The notes beneath the pieces were generated by a model. The model was not told the DNA's origin. It saw only the letters and a list, made by a program, of their open reading frames with translations, and made no database searches. Positions 1 to 8,193 of a stretch of DNA of 64,000 nt are shown here, in pieces. Location: the NCBI RefSeq assembly GCF_027158205.1, contig NZ_JAPVLU010000034.1, positions 49,137 through 113,136 on the forward strand. Direction: 5' to 3'. Both the position numbers and the translations under genes were made by a program. Position 1 is the first letter of the stretch; the number at the start of each line of letters is the position of its first letter. Source of the DNA: Streptomyces sp. H39-S7. Its GTDB lineage: Bacteria > Actinomycetota > Actinomycetes > Streptomycetales > Streptomycetaceae.

Positions 1-230
1 GCGAGGGCGACCCCGGCGGCTACCAGGGGCTTTACCCGGGGCGCGGCGAGGACGACCAGGGTGTGGAGCAGCACGGTGTACAGCGCGTCGCCGGCGTACT
101 TCTCGACCGCTCCGGGCACCCCCGTCGCGCCCGCCCTGACGCCCAGCGCCACGGCGACCGTCAGCGCGGCGGCCCCGGCCGCGAGCAGCCGGGTGCGCAG
201 GGGTTCGCCGGATCTCCAGGTGTCGTTCAT
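1..230 (-). CDS. DUF2809 family membrane protein, 3' end outside window
   Basis: Only the first 76 or so codons are present; the gene runs off the left edge. The start is an ATG at 228-230. The N-terminal part has one hydrophobic helix (about residues 13-33) followed by a segment reading KYAGDALYTVLLHTLVVL, which matches the glycine-rich second helix typical of DUF2809 proteins (small integral membrane proteins of unknown function). It follows the organosulfur operon on the same strand but is separated from it by a strong stem-loop, so it is probably a separate transcription unit. Family assignment rests on the short KYAGDALY-type motif and is moderate. Confidence 0.6.
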   Translation of the reverse strand, partial: MNDTWRSGEPLRTRLLAAGAAALTVAVALGVRAGATGVPGAVEKYAGDALYTVLLHTLVVLAAPRVKPLVAAGVAL

Positions 231-265
231 GCCGCAGACCTTATGCGGCGGCGGAACGGCGCCGG

Positions 266-292
266 CCGGCGCCGCCTCAGGGGCGGCGCCGG
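266..292 (-). terminator. Stem-loop terminator after flavin reductase gene
   Basis: A perfect 11-bp inverted repeat (arms 266-276 and 282-292, 5-nt loop) lies 32 bp downstream of the flavin reductase stop codon. It has no U-tract, as is usual in high-GC actinomycetes. It probably ends the long minus-strand sulfur operon. Confidence 0.6.
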
Positions 293-324
293 ACCGGGCC
301 GGGCCGGCCGGACGGGCGGACCGG

Positions 325-843
325 CTACAGCGACGCGGTCGCGGCGAAGACCCCGTCGTGGTGCACCAGGCCCGGGCCGGTGGCCGGCCCGCCGCCGGTC
401 TCGACCTCACCGACGACCTGCAGGTGGTCGCCGATGCGCTGGCGCAGCGTCACCCGGGCGGTCAGCCAGGCCGGGACGCCGTCGAGAATCGGGAGCCTGT
501 CCGGGGACCGCGTCCAGGGAACACCCGCGAACCGGTCCGTACCGCTGCGCGCGAACTGCTGCGCCAGAGCCGCGTTCCCGGGGCCGAGGACATGCACCGC
601 GAAGTGCTCGGCCTCCTGGACGGCACGGGCGGTGGAGGCAGTGAGCCCCAGGTAGAAGGTGACCAGCGCCGGATCCAGCGAGACCGAGGTGAACGAGGTC
701 GCGGTGAATCCGGCGGGCCCCGGGACGGTGATCACCGTGACTCCTGCGGCGTGCCTCCGCAGCGTACGGCGCAGCAGTGCGGAGGCGTCCGTCGCGCCGG
801 CGGTGTCGACGGGCGGGGCGGCGCGTTCACTGGTGACGGTCAT
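325..843 (-). CDS. Flavin reductase (FMN-binding split-barrel)
   Basis: 172-aa flavin reductase-like protein. The split-barrel core has the family signature TATSFTSVSLDP (about residues 48-59) and the segment FAVHVLGPGNAALAQQFA. Such proteins reduce FMN with NAD(P)H and hand FMNH2 to a partner monooxygenase. Here the likely partners are the SsuD-like enzyme (1691-2839) and the acyl-CoA dehydrogenase-like enzyme (2845-4068) in the same operon. The ATG at 843 is chosen because it gives a 4-bp ATGA overlap with the upstream hydrolase and fits the usual family length; a longer upstream reading frame exists but lies inside the hydrolase gene. It is the last gene of the operon. Confidence 0.88.
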   Translation of the reverse strand: MTVTSERAAPPVDTAGATDASALLRRTLRRHAAGVTVITVPGPAGFTATSFTSVSLDPALVTFYLGLTASTARAVQEAEHFAVHVLGPGNAALAQQFARSGTDRFAGVPWTRSPDRLPILDGVPAWLTARVTLRQRIGDHLQVVGEVETGGGPATGPGLVHHDGVFAATASL

Positions 844-1694
844 TGCGGAATCCTTCCGAGGACATGGTGCGGGTCGGTCTCGACGGTGAGCACGGGGCTC
901 AACTCCACTCCCCCGCGCAGCCGTTCGAGCCATTGGACGACGGTCGCGGCCACGGTGCGGTGCGAGGCGTCGTTCAGTACGTCGTGCAGTCCCCCGTGGA
1001 CGATCCCGACGACGGCCCGCGGGAATCCCTCGGCCCGCCCCCTGGCCTCGTCGGCGGGGGTGACCGGGTCGGCGTCGCCGTGCAGGACGAGCACCGGCAG
1101 GCCGCGGGCCGTCAGCGCTGTGGGTTCGAGCAGCGCCGCGGGGACCGGAGCGGACAGCGAGCCCCGGATGAACTCCGGGTCCGAGCACAGTCGTTGGCGG
1201 TGCGCCGGACAGGCCGTCCGGGCGCCGAGTTCGTCCTGCCAGCCGGGGCCGTCGCCCGGCCGGTAGCCGGCGGAGTCCGCGCTGGACACGATGCCGGACA
1301 CGGCGGCCTCCGCGATCCGGCCGGGGGCGGCGGGCTCGGCGGAGGCGACGCCCGCGAGGACGATCCCGTCGACCGACAGCCGCGGATCGCCTGCCGCCCG
1401 CAGTGCCAGCAGCGCCCCGGTGTCGGCGCCGACCAGGACCAGCGGGGTGACGGGATCCGGCCCGGCCGCGTCCAGCAGTGCCCCGCCGATGCTGTCCGGT
1501 GCGTCCTCCAGACCCGGGCCCGTCGTGTGGACGGCGTACCCGTCGGCCGCGAGGCGGCGGCCGAAACGCTCGTAGACGCCGCCGTGTTCACCGCGTCCGG
1601 GCAGCACCAGGAGGGTGCCGCGGGTGGTGACGCCCCCCGGTGGGTGCCAGCTGTGGGTGAGTGAGGTCGCGGTGTTGGTGAGGACGTCGGTCAT
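840..1694 (-). CDS. Alpha/beta-hydrolase with Asp at the nucleophile position
   Basis: 284-aa alpha/beta-hydrolase fold protein. The oxyanion region reads LLVLPGRGEHGGVYERFG, the nucleophile elbow reads LVLVGADTGALLA, an acid-bearing strand reads VLVLHGDADPVTP and a candidate catalytic His is in VHGGLHDVLND near the C-terminus. The elbow has Asp where most esterases have Ser. That arrangement is known from haloalkane dehalogenases and epoxide hydrolases, or it could mean altered chemistry. The gene is coupled at both ends by ATGA overlaps to the SsuD-like monooxygenase and the flavin reductase, so it probably processes a substrate or product of the desulfurising step. The substrate cannot be told from sequence. 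Confidence 0.8.
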   Translation of the reverse strand: MTDVLTNTATSLTHSWHPPGGVTTRGTLLVLPGRGEHGGVYERFGRRLAADGYAVHTTGPGLEDAPDSIGGALLDAAGPDPVTPLVLVGADTGALLALRAAGDPRLSVDGIVLAGVASAEPAAPGRIAEAAVSGIVSSADSAGYRPGDGPGWQDELGARTACPAHRQRLCSDPEFIRGSLSAPVPAALLEPTALTARGLPVLVLHGDADPVTPADEARGRAEGFPRAVVGIVHGGLHDVLNDASHRTVAATVVQWLERLRGGVELSPVLTVETDPHHVLGRIPQ

Positions 1695-2839
1695 CGCGCG
1701 CTGCCCGCGAGCGCGGCCGGCCCGGCTTCGGTCGCGGGGGTCCCGGCGGCTTCACGGCGGGCCAGCTCCTGGCGGACCAGCGGGATGAGGTGGCGTCCGT
1801 AGTCGATGGCGTCGTCGAGCGGGTCGTAGCCGCGGATGAGGATGGTCGTGACGCCGATGTCGATGTAGTCGAGCAGGGCCTGCGCCACGGTCTCGGGGGT
1901 GCCGACCAGCGCGGTGGAGTTGCCGCCCGCGCCGGTGGCCTTGGCCGGGGCCGTCCACAGCGCCCGGTCGTGGCGGTCGGACTTGGCGGCGGCCGCCAGC
2001 AGCCGCTGGGAGCCGACGTTCTGCGGTCCCTCGTTGCCGGTGAAGCGCCGGAGCTTGCCCACGAACGAGCCGCCGTTGCCGCCCTTGATGGTGTCGAGGA
2101 TCCGGTGCGCGCGGTCCCAGGCGAGCTCCTCGGTCGGGCCGAGGATCGGACGGAACGAGACGCTGATGCCGGGGACGTCGGTGCGCCCCGCCGCGACGGC
2201 CGCCGCGCGCACGGACGCGATCTGCTCGGCGGTCTCGGCCAGCGGCTCGCCCCACAGCGCGAACGTGTCGGCGTGCCGGCCGCCGACCCGGTACGCCGCC
2301 TCGGAGGAGCCGCCGAAGAACAGCGGTATGCCGGACGCGCGGGCCGGAAGGACGTCGCTGCGGTAGTCCTCGAACCGGTAGTGCTCGCCCTCGTGGCTGA
2401 AGGCCTCACCGGAGGTCCAGGCGCGGCGCAGGATCCCGAGGTATTCGTCGGTGCGCGCGTAGCGGTCCTCCTTGCCGAGGTAGTCGCCGTCCCGGCGCTG
2501 CTCGGTGTCGTGGCCGCCGGTGATGGTGTGGACGGCGACCCGCCCGCCGGAGAAGTGGTCCAGCGTCGCGAAACTGCGGGCTGCGAGGGTCGGCGCGATG
2601 AAGCCCGGGCGGTGCGCGATGAGCAGGCCGAGGCGGTCGGTGCGGGCGGCGACGTGCGCGGCGACCTGGGTGCCGTCGGGGCTGCCGGAGCTGTAGCCGA
2701 TGAGGATGCGGTCGAACCCGGCGTCCTCGTGGGCGCGGGCGAAGCGGACCGTGTAGTCCGGGTCGATGGCCGGGCCGTGCGGGGGCCGGGTCTCGGAGAC
2801 GTCCTGGGTGCCGATCATGCCGATGAACTCGACGGACAT
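1691..2839 (-). CDS. SsuD-like FMNH2-dependent alkanesulfonate monooxygenase (LLM class)
   Basis: 382-aa luciferase-like monooxygenase close in length and layout to SsuD. It has FDRILIGYSSGSPDGTQVAAH, the conserved block AHRPGFIAPTLAARSFATLD followed by FSGGRVAVHTITGG, the loop GKEDRYARTDEYL and the C-terminal FFGGSSEAAYRVGG. SsuD enzymes use FMNH2 and O2 to cleave alkanesulfonates to aldehyde and sulfite. Its ATG follows the upstream gene by only 5 bp, and its stop overlaps the hydrolase start. The flavin reductase in the same operon supplies the reduced cofactor. SsuD activity is inferred from family; sulfones or other organosulfur compounds are possible substrates. Confidence 0.88.
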   Translation of the reverse strand: MSVEFIGMIGTQDVSETRPPHGPAIDPDYTVRFARAHEDAGFDRILIGYSSGSPDGTQVAAHVAARTDRLGLLIAHRPGFIAPTLAARSFATLDHFSGGRVAVHTITGGHDTEQRRDGDYLGKEDRYARTDEYLGILRRAWTSGEAFSHEGEHYRFEDYRSDVLPARASGIPLFFGGSSEAAYRVGGRHADTFALWGEPLAETAEQIASVRAAAVAAGRTDVPGISVSFRPILGPTEELAWDRAHRILDTIKGGNGGSFVGKLRRFTGNEGPQNVGSQRLLAAAAKSDRHDRALWTAPAKATGAGGNSTALVGTPETVAQALLDYIDIGVTTILIRGYDPLDDAIDYGRHLIPLVRQELARREAAGTPATEAGPAALAGSAR

Positions 2840-2844
2840 GGTGA

Positions 2845-4068
2845 TCAGTTGCCTTTCGGTGCGGAAGGTGAGTCGGGGGAAGTGGCGGAAGGTGTGGGAT
2901 CCGGGTGGTGGCGGGCGAGTGCGGTGCGGCCGGCGGCCAGGAGGACGGAGTCGTCCTGAGGGGTGTGCACCCGGCCGCAGAGCACGTCGCGGAGGTGGCG
3001 TTGCAGGGGGTTGTCGAGGGTCAGGCCGTGGTTGCCGATCAGGGCGACGGCCTGTTCCACCGCGCCGATCGCGGCCCGGACACCGAGGAGTTTGGCGATC
3101 CCCGCCCGGCCGGTCGCCTCGGTGTCGCCCGCGTCGACGCGGGCGGCGAGCGCGTCGACCAGCGTGTCGGCGCCGACGAGCGAGGCCTCGATCTCGCCGA
3201 CCGCGCTCTGGAAGCGCGGCAGGGTCGCCAGCGGTGCGCCGAGCGCGGTGGGGACCCGTTCGTGGAGGAAGCCGGTCAGCCAGTCGCGGGCGGCGCCCGC
3301 GATGCCGAGGTAGAGGGCGGCGAGTCCGAGCGCGCCCCAGGCACCGGCCACCGGATCGGGGGCAGCGGACCCGGGTTCCGACAGCACGACGACGTCGTCG
3401 AGCGGGACGCGGACGGAGTCGAGGACGACGTCGTCACTGCGGCTGGCGCGCAGCCCGAGGTGGTTCCAGGTGCGGTCGACGGTCAGGCCGGGGCTTCCCG
3501 CGCGGACCAGGAAGGAGCCGACGCGGACCGGGTCCTCGTCCGTGCGCGCCCAGACCAGCATCCGGCTGAGTCCCACCGCCCCGGTGGAGTAGATCTTGTG
3601 CCCGGTGAGCAGCCAGTCGGCGCCGTCCCGCCGGGCGGTGGTGGCGGGCAGCCCGCCGCGCACCGGGCTGCCCAGTTCCGGCTCCACCCGCAGGGCGTTG
3701 AGCAGGGCGGGTCCGGCGGCGGCCTCGGCCAGCAACTCCCGGTACCGGTCCGCCGGCCAGTTCGCGGAGCGCGCCTCGGCGGCATGGGTGAACAGCGTCA
3801 TCGCGGTCACCAGGGCGACGGCGGGATCGCCGGCGCCCAGCGCGCGCAGGATCCGCACGGTGTCGGCCAGGCCCGCGCCGGGGCCGCCGTGCCGGGTGGC
3901 CACAGTGGCGGTCAGCAGGCCCGCGCCGTGGGCGAGCGCGAAGCCCTCGGTGGGGAAGGAGGCGTCCCGGTCGTGCTCCGCGGCCCGCAGGGCGAGTCGG
4001 GCGCGGATGGCGGGCAGCCGGTCGAGGTCCAGGGGCGGCAGGGCGGTCGGTGCTGCGGTGGTGGGCAC
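2845..4068 (-). CDS. Acyl-CoA dehydrogenase-like flavin monooxygenase (SfnB/DszC-type)
   Basis: 407-aa acyl-CoA dehydrogenase fold protein. Recognisable parts are the N-terminal helical domain (FPTEGFALAHGAGLL, ATRHGGPGAGLADTVRILR), the middle beta domain (TGHKIYSTGAVGLSRMLVWA, then the hydrophobic strand VGSFLVRAG) and the C-terminal domain ending with NPLQRHLRDVLCGRVHTPQDD. The last motif is typical of the SfnB/DszC/IBM monooxygenase branch, which uses FMNH2 to oxidise sulfur or nitrogen compounds, rather than of true beta-oxidation enzymes. The GTG at 4068 is preferred: the ATG-initiated reading frame further upstream runs deep into the ATPase gene. It lies 55 bp downstream of that ATPase gene in the operon. 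Confidence 0.82.
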   Translation of the reverse strand: MPTTAAPTALPPLDLDRLPAIRARLALRAAEHDRDASFPTEGFALAHGAGLLTATVATRHGGPGAGLADTVRILRALGAGDPAVALVTAMTLFTHAAEARSANWPADRYRELLAEAAAGPALLNALRVEPELGSPVRGGLPATTARRDGADWLLTGHKIYSTGAVGLSRMLVWARTDEDPVRVGSFLVRAGSPGLTVDRTWNHLGLRASRSDDVVLDSVRVPLDDVVVLSEPGSAAPDPVAGAWGALGLAALYLGIAGAARDWLTGFLHERVPTALGAPLATLPRFQSAVGEIEASLVGADTLVDALAARVDAGDTEATGRAGIAKLLGVRAAIGAVEQAVALIGNHGLTLDNPLQRHLRDVLCGRVHTPQDDSVLLAAGRTALARHHPDPTPSATSPDSPSAPKGN

Positions 4069-4123
4069 GGCGTCTCCGGCCGGTCGGGGCGGGTGGAGGT
4101 GCGGGGCTGAGCGGGGAGGTGAC

Positions 4124-5143
4124 TCAGCCGAGGTCGCGGCGCCAGGTCGTGGCGTGGTGGCAGGCGACGGAGCGCGCGCCGGGACCGTCGGACAGCACGG
4201 TGGCGGGCCGTTCCCGGCACCCCGGTCCGGCGAAGCGGCAGCGCGGCGCGAACGCGCAGCCCACCCCGTCCGGCCACGGCTCCCCGTCCCCCGTGGCACG
4301 CAACTGCGCGGGCAGCAGCCGGTGTTCGCGTCGCACGCTGGGGGCCGACGCGGTCAGCAGTGCCGTGTACGGGTGGCGCGGGTGCTCCAGGACCTCGCTG
4401 ATCGGCCCCTGTTCGACGAGTTGGCCCCGGTACAGGACCGCGACCCGGTCGGCGATCCCGGCGAGTGAGCTGAGGTCGTGCGAGATGACGATGATCGCGA
4501 GGTCGAGTTCCCGGCGCAGCCGGTCGAGCAGGTGCAGGACGAGGTTGCGGTTGGAGGCGTCCAGTGCGCTGACGGGCTCGTCGGTGATCAGCAGCCGCGG
4601 ACGGGTGACGATGGCGCGGGCGACGCAGACCCGCTGCCGCTGGCCGCCGGAGAGCTGTCCCGGGGTGCGCGCTCCCAGCGCGGCGGGGTCGAGTCCGACG
4701 CGGGTGAGGGCTTCGGCCACGCGCGCGGCACGCCGGTCGCGCGGGACGCCGGCCACGGCGAGCGGTTCGCCGACGATACGGTCGACGGTCAGCTCGGGAT
4801 CGAGCGAGCGCAATGAGTCCTGGAAGGTGAACTGGACCTGCCCGGTGCGGCGGAAGGCCCGCAGGGCGTGCCCGCGCAGCGCGGTCAGATCCTGGCCGTC
4901 GAAACCGATCCGTCCGGCTTCTGGGCGCACCAGGCCGACGGTGGCGCGGGCCAGTGTGGTCTTGCCGGAGCCGGTCTCACCGATGATGCCGAGGATCTCG
5001 CCGGAGCGGGCACCGAGGTCGACGGTGTCCAGGACCCGGGTGTGGGCGCCGCGTCGGCCGTACGACACGCTCAGTCCGCGGATGTCGAGCAGCGGCGCGG
5101 CGGCGGGAAGGGCGTGACACGTGCGGTCCGTTGCGGTGGTCAT
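4124..5143 (-). CDS. ABC transporter ATP-binding protein, DppF/OppF type
   Basis: 339-aa ATPase with Walker A GETGSGKTTLARA (about residues 55-67), signature LSGGQRQRVCVARA, Walker B RLLITDEPVSALD and switch His in VISHDLSS. The C-terminal oligopeptide-transporter extension with a Cys pair (GCAFAPRCRFAGPGCRERP) is present. It overlaps the preceding ATPase gene by 4 bp. Together with the DppD-type partner it should power import of the substrate bound by the lipoprotein encoded at 8190-9779. The transporter family is the peptide/nickel type, while the downstream genes point to organosulfur catabolism. Confidence 0.92.
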   Translation of the reverse strand: MTTATDRTCHALPAAAPLLDIRGLSVSYGRRGAHTRVLDTVDLGARSGEILGIIGETGSGKTTLARATVGLVRPEAGRIGFDGQDLTALRGHALRAFRRTGQVQFTFQDSLRSLDPELTVDRIVGEPLAVAGVPRDRRAARVAEALTRVGLDPAALGARTPGQLSGGQRQRVCVARAIVTRPRLLITDEPVSALDASNRNLVLHLLDRLRRELDLAIIVISHDLSSLAGIADRVAVLYRGQLVEQGPISEVLEHPRHPYTALLTASAPSVRREHRLLPAQLRATGDGEPWPDGVGCAFAPRCRFAGPGCRERPATVLSDGPGARSVACHHATTWRRDLG

Positions 5144-6237
5144 ACGGTGGCTCCTTCCTTGTGCGTCGTGACGGTCGCGTTCGGACCGGATCCGGCCTCC
5201 GCCACGCGCAGGCAGCGGGACCGGTGGCTGTTGCCCGCGCTGTGCAGGGGCACCGGCGCCGCCGTGCAGGCGGCGGTGGCGTAGTCGCAGCGGTCGGCGA
5301 ACCGGCAGCCGGGCAGTTCCGCACCGGCCTCGGGCGGCCGACCGGCGATGACGTCGAGTTCACGGCGTCCCCAGGCGCCGAGCGAGGCGACCCGCAGCAG
5401 CGCTTCGGTGTACCGGTGTGAGGGCGCGGCGAGGACCTCCGCGGTGGGTCCGTCCTCGACGATCTCGCCCGCGTACATCACCAGGACGCGGTCGCAGACC
5501 TCGGCGACGACGGCCAGGTCATGGGTGACCAGGAGCAGGGCGAGTCCGTGCTCGGTGCGCAGCCGCTGCAGGAGTTCCAGGATCTCCGCCTGCACCACGA
5601 CGTCGAGCGCGGTCGTGGCCTCGTCCGCGATGAGCAGTTCGGGGTCGCAGGAGATCGCGATGGCGATGAGGACGCGCTGCAGCATGCCGCCGGAGAGCTC
5701 GTGCGGGTACTGGTGGTAGACGTCCTCGGGTCGGTGCAGCCCGACGTCGGTGAAGAGCGCGACGGCACGTGCGTGCGCGGCGGTACGGGACAGCCGCAGG
5801 GTGACCCGCAGTTGCTCGGCGAGCTGGCGGCCGACGGTGAGCGTCGGATTGAGGTACGAGGCCGGGTCCTGGAAGACCGCCCCGAGGCGGCTGCCGCGCA
5901 CGCCGCCCCACTGGCGGCGGGTCAGCGCGGTGAGTTCGGCGCCTTCGGCGCCTTCCGCACCGTCAGCCGTGGTGCCGGACAGGACGGCCGATCCTGCGGC
6001 GACCTCGCAGCCGGGCGGCAGGACGCCCAGCACCGAGCGGCAGGTGAGGCTCTTGCCGCTGCCGGACTCCCCCACCAGCCCGACGGATTCGCCGCGCGCC
6101 ACCGAGAAGGAGACGTCGCGCACGGCCCGCGCGCGTCCGCCGGCGACCGTGACGGTGAGCCCTTCGACGGACAGGGCGGTCGCGCCCCGCGATACGGCAT
6201 GCGCAGTGACGTTCTCAGGCGACGGGGACTGCGGCAT
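5140..6237 (-). CDS. ABC transporter ATP-binding protein, DppD/OppD type
   Basis: 365-aa ATPase with Walker A GESGSGKSLTCRS, signature LSGGMLQRVLIAIA, Walker B LLIADEATTALD, switch His in VTHDLAV and the Cys-containing C-terminal extension (CRFADRCDYATAACTA). The ATG at 6237 is chosen because an upstream in-frame ATG at 6288 would overlap the permease by a further 17 codons and gives a non-conserved, proline-rich N-terminus. It overlaps the permease gene by 23 bp and the next ATPase by 4 bp. Confidence 0.9.
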   Translation of the reverse strand: MPQSPSPENVTAHAVSRGATALSVEGLTVTVAGGRARAVRDVSFSVARGESVGLVGESGSGKSLTCRSVLGVLPPGCEVAAGSAVLSGTTADGAEGAEGAELTALTRRQWGGVRGSRLGAVFQDPASYLNPTLTVGRQLAEQLRVTLRLSRTAAHARAVALFTDVGLHRPEDVYHQYPHELSGGMLQRVLIAIAISCDPELLIADEATTALDVVVQAEILELLQRLRTEHGLALLLVTHDLAVVAEVCDRVLVMYAGEIVEDGPTAEVLAAPSHRYTEALLRVASLGAWGRRELDVIAGRPPEAGAELPGCRFADRCDYATAACTAAPVPLHSAGNSHRSRCLRVAEAGSGPNATVTTHKEGATV

Positions 6238-7162
6238 CGGCCTGCTCCTTCCGGCTGGTGCGGGGCTCCTGGACGGAAGCGCGGGCAACGGACGCCGACT
6301 CGTCGCGGTCGGCCGGGGCGCTCGCCAGCACGTCCCGCGGCAGCTCGGTCGAGGCGCCGCTGTCGCGGATCGCGTCCGCGAGGATGTTGAGCGCGCCGAC
6401 GGTGATCATGATCACCGCGGCGGGGATCAGCGGGGCCCAGGGCTGCTGGGCGAGGAATCCCAGGTCGGCGGCGAGCATGCCGCCCCAGGTCGGGGCGGGC
6501 GGCTGGACCCCGAGGCCGAGGAACGTGAGGGACGCGACGACGAGGAGCGCCTGACCGATGGCATGGGCGGTGGTGACGGCGACCGTCGGCAGGATCTTGC
6601 CCCAGATGTGCACGCGCAGGATCCACCACCGCGACGCGCCCACGAGTTCGGCGGCCTCGACGTACTGGGCCTGCTTCAGGCCGAGTGCGGCGGCCCGGGT
6701 GACCCGGAAGAACAGGGGCGCGAACAGCACGCCCAGCGCCAGCATCGCCTGGTGCATCCCGTTGCCGAGCGCGCCGACGACCGCGATCGCGAAGACCGTG
6801 AACGGCAGGGTCATCAGGGCGTCGACCGCCCGCAGCGCCGACCACTCGACCCCGCGGCCGAGCCACACCGACGCCAGGCCGGGCAGGACGCCCAGTGCCA
6901 TCGCGGCGCCGACCGCCTCCAGCGCCCCCGCGACCGACAGTGCGGTGCCGGACAGCAGCCGGCTCAGCACGTCGCGTCCGAGGTAGTCGGTGCCGAGCCA
7001 GTGCGCGGCGCCGGGACCGTGCAGCATGTTCGCGGTGTCCTGGGCCAGCGGGTCGTCGGGGCTCAGTGCCCCGCCCGCGACGGCCAGGACGGCGACGGCG
7101 GCCAGGACCAGCAGGGCCGCACGGGCCGCTCGCACCCGCCACACCCGGCGCAGGGACCTCAT
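6215..7162 (-). CDS. ABC transporter permease, DppC/OppC type
   Basis: 315-aa inner-membrane permease. After a short basic N-terminus there is one TM helix (AALLVLAAVAVLAVAGGAL), then the DppC-family stretch HWLGTDYLGRDVLSRLLSG and the EAA loop EAAELVGASRWWILRVHIWGK. Five to six TM segments are apparent. The C-terminal ~45 residues (ELPRDVLASAPADRDESAS and onward) are hydrophilic and overlap the next gene. Start ATG 7162 overlaps the upstream permease stop (ATGA). Confidence 0.92.
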   Translation of the reverse strand: MRSLRRVWRVRAARAALLVLAAVAVLAVAGGALSPDDPLAQDTANMLHGPGAAHWLGTDYLGRDVLSRLLSGTALSVAGALEAVGAAMALGVLPGLASVWLGRGVEWSALRAVDALMTLPFTVFAIAVVGALGNGMHQAMLALGVLFAPLFFRVTRAAALGLKQAQYVEAAELVGASRWWILRVHIWGKILPTVAVTTAHAIGQALLVVASLTFLGLGVQPPAPTWGGMLAADLGFLAQQPWAPLIPAAVIMITVGALNILADAIRDSGASTELPRDVLASAPADRDESASVARASVQEPRTSRKEQADAAVPVA

Positions 7163-8193
7163 GACCCGCTCCCTTCGACGGCCGGTGCGGCGCGCCGGGC
7201 CGCCGGGTTGAGGGCGGCCAGTGCCGCGTTCACGGCGACGTTGGCGATCAGCACCACGGTGACGGTGACGAGCAGGGTGCCCTGGATGACGGGGATGTCG
7301 TGCTGCTGGGCGGATTGCAGGGAGAGTTGTGCGATCCCCGGCAGGTTGAAGATCCGCTCGGTGACCACCGCGCCGCCGAGGATCACCGGCACGCTCATTC
7401 CCAGGACGGTGAGCGCCGGGCCGGCCGCGTTGCGCAGGACGTGCCCGAACAGCACCCGCCGTCCGGAGAATCCGCGCATCACCGCGCCGGTCACGTAGTT
7501 CTCCTGCAGTGCGCCGACGAGTGAGGTCCGCAACTGGCGGGCGATGGAGGCGGCGGCGTCGACGCTCAGCGCGAACGCGGGCAGGATCGCGTAGCGCAGC
7601 CACCCGGCCGGATCTGCCGAGAAGGCGACATAGCCACCGCTGGGCAGCGCGCCCAGTTGGACCGAGAAGACGACGATCAGGGCGATCGCCACCACGAACG
7701 CGGGCAGGGTGCCCAGGACCGAGCAGACCAGGGTGACCCAGCGGTCGATCCGGCCGCCGGCGTGGAGCGCGGCGGTGATTCCGGCGGCGCCGCCGAGCAG
7801 CACCGCGATCAGCAGGGCGAGCCCGGCGATCGACAGGTCCACCGGCAGCGCCTGTCCGATGCTGTCGGACACCGGGAGGGTGGTGAACCAGGAGCGTCCC
7901 AGGTCGCCGGTGAGGGCGTGGCCCAGCCAGCTCAGGTACTGGACGATCAGCGGGCGGTCCAGCCCGAACTGGTGCTGCATGCGGCTGATGTCGGCGGGGG
8001 TGGCGGTCTCCCCCAGGACGGCGGCCGCCGGGTTGGCCTCGGACAGCGCGCCCAGCCCGAAGGTGAGGAACGAGGAGAGCAGGAAGACGGTGCCGCTGAC
8101 GGCCAGCAGCCGGCCGAGCGGCCGTGGGGCGGCGGCGGCCCGGCGCGCGAGCCGTGGCAGCGATGCCCGGAAGGCAGGCGCGGAGGCGCTCAT
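7159..8193 (-). CDS. ABC transporter permease, DppB/OppB type
   Basis: 344-aa permease with the DppB architecture: TM1 near residues 28-50 (LLAVSGTVFLLSSFLTFGL), a periplasmic segment with MQHQFGLDRPLIVQYLSWLGHALTGDLGRS, further TM helices and an EAA-like loop (QENYVTGAVMRGFSGRRVLFGHVLRNA). It forms the heteromeric channel with the 6215-7162 product. Both ends overlap neighbouring genes by 4 bp. Confidence 0.92.
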   Translation of the reverse strand: MSASAPAFRASLPRLARRAAAAPRPLGRLLAVSGTVFLLSSFLTFGLGALSEANPAAAVLGETATPADISRMQHQFGLDRPLIVQYLSWLGHALTGDLGRSWFTTLPVSDSIGQALPVDLSIAGLALLIAVLLGGAAGITAALHAGGRIDRWVTLVCSVLGTLPAFVVAIALIVVFSVQLGALPSGGYVAFSADPAGWLRYAILPAFALSVDAAASIARQLRTSLVGALQENYVTGAVMRGFSGRRVLFGHVLRNAAGPALTVLGMSVPVILGGAVVTERIFNLPGIAQLSLQSAQQHDIPVIQGTLLVTVTVVLIANVAVNAALAALNPAARRAAPAVEGSGS

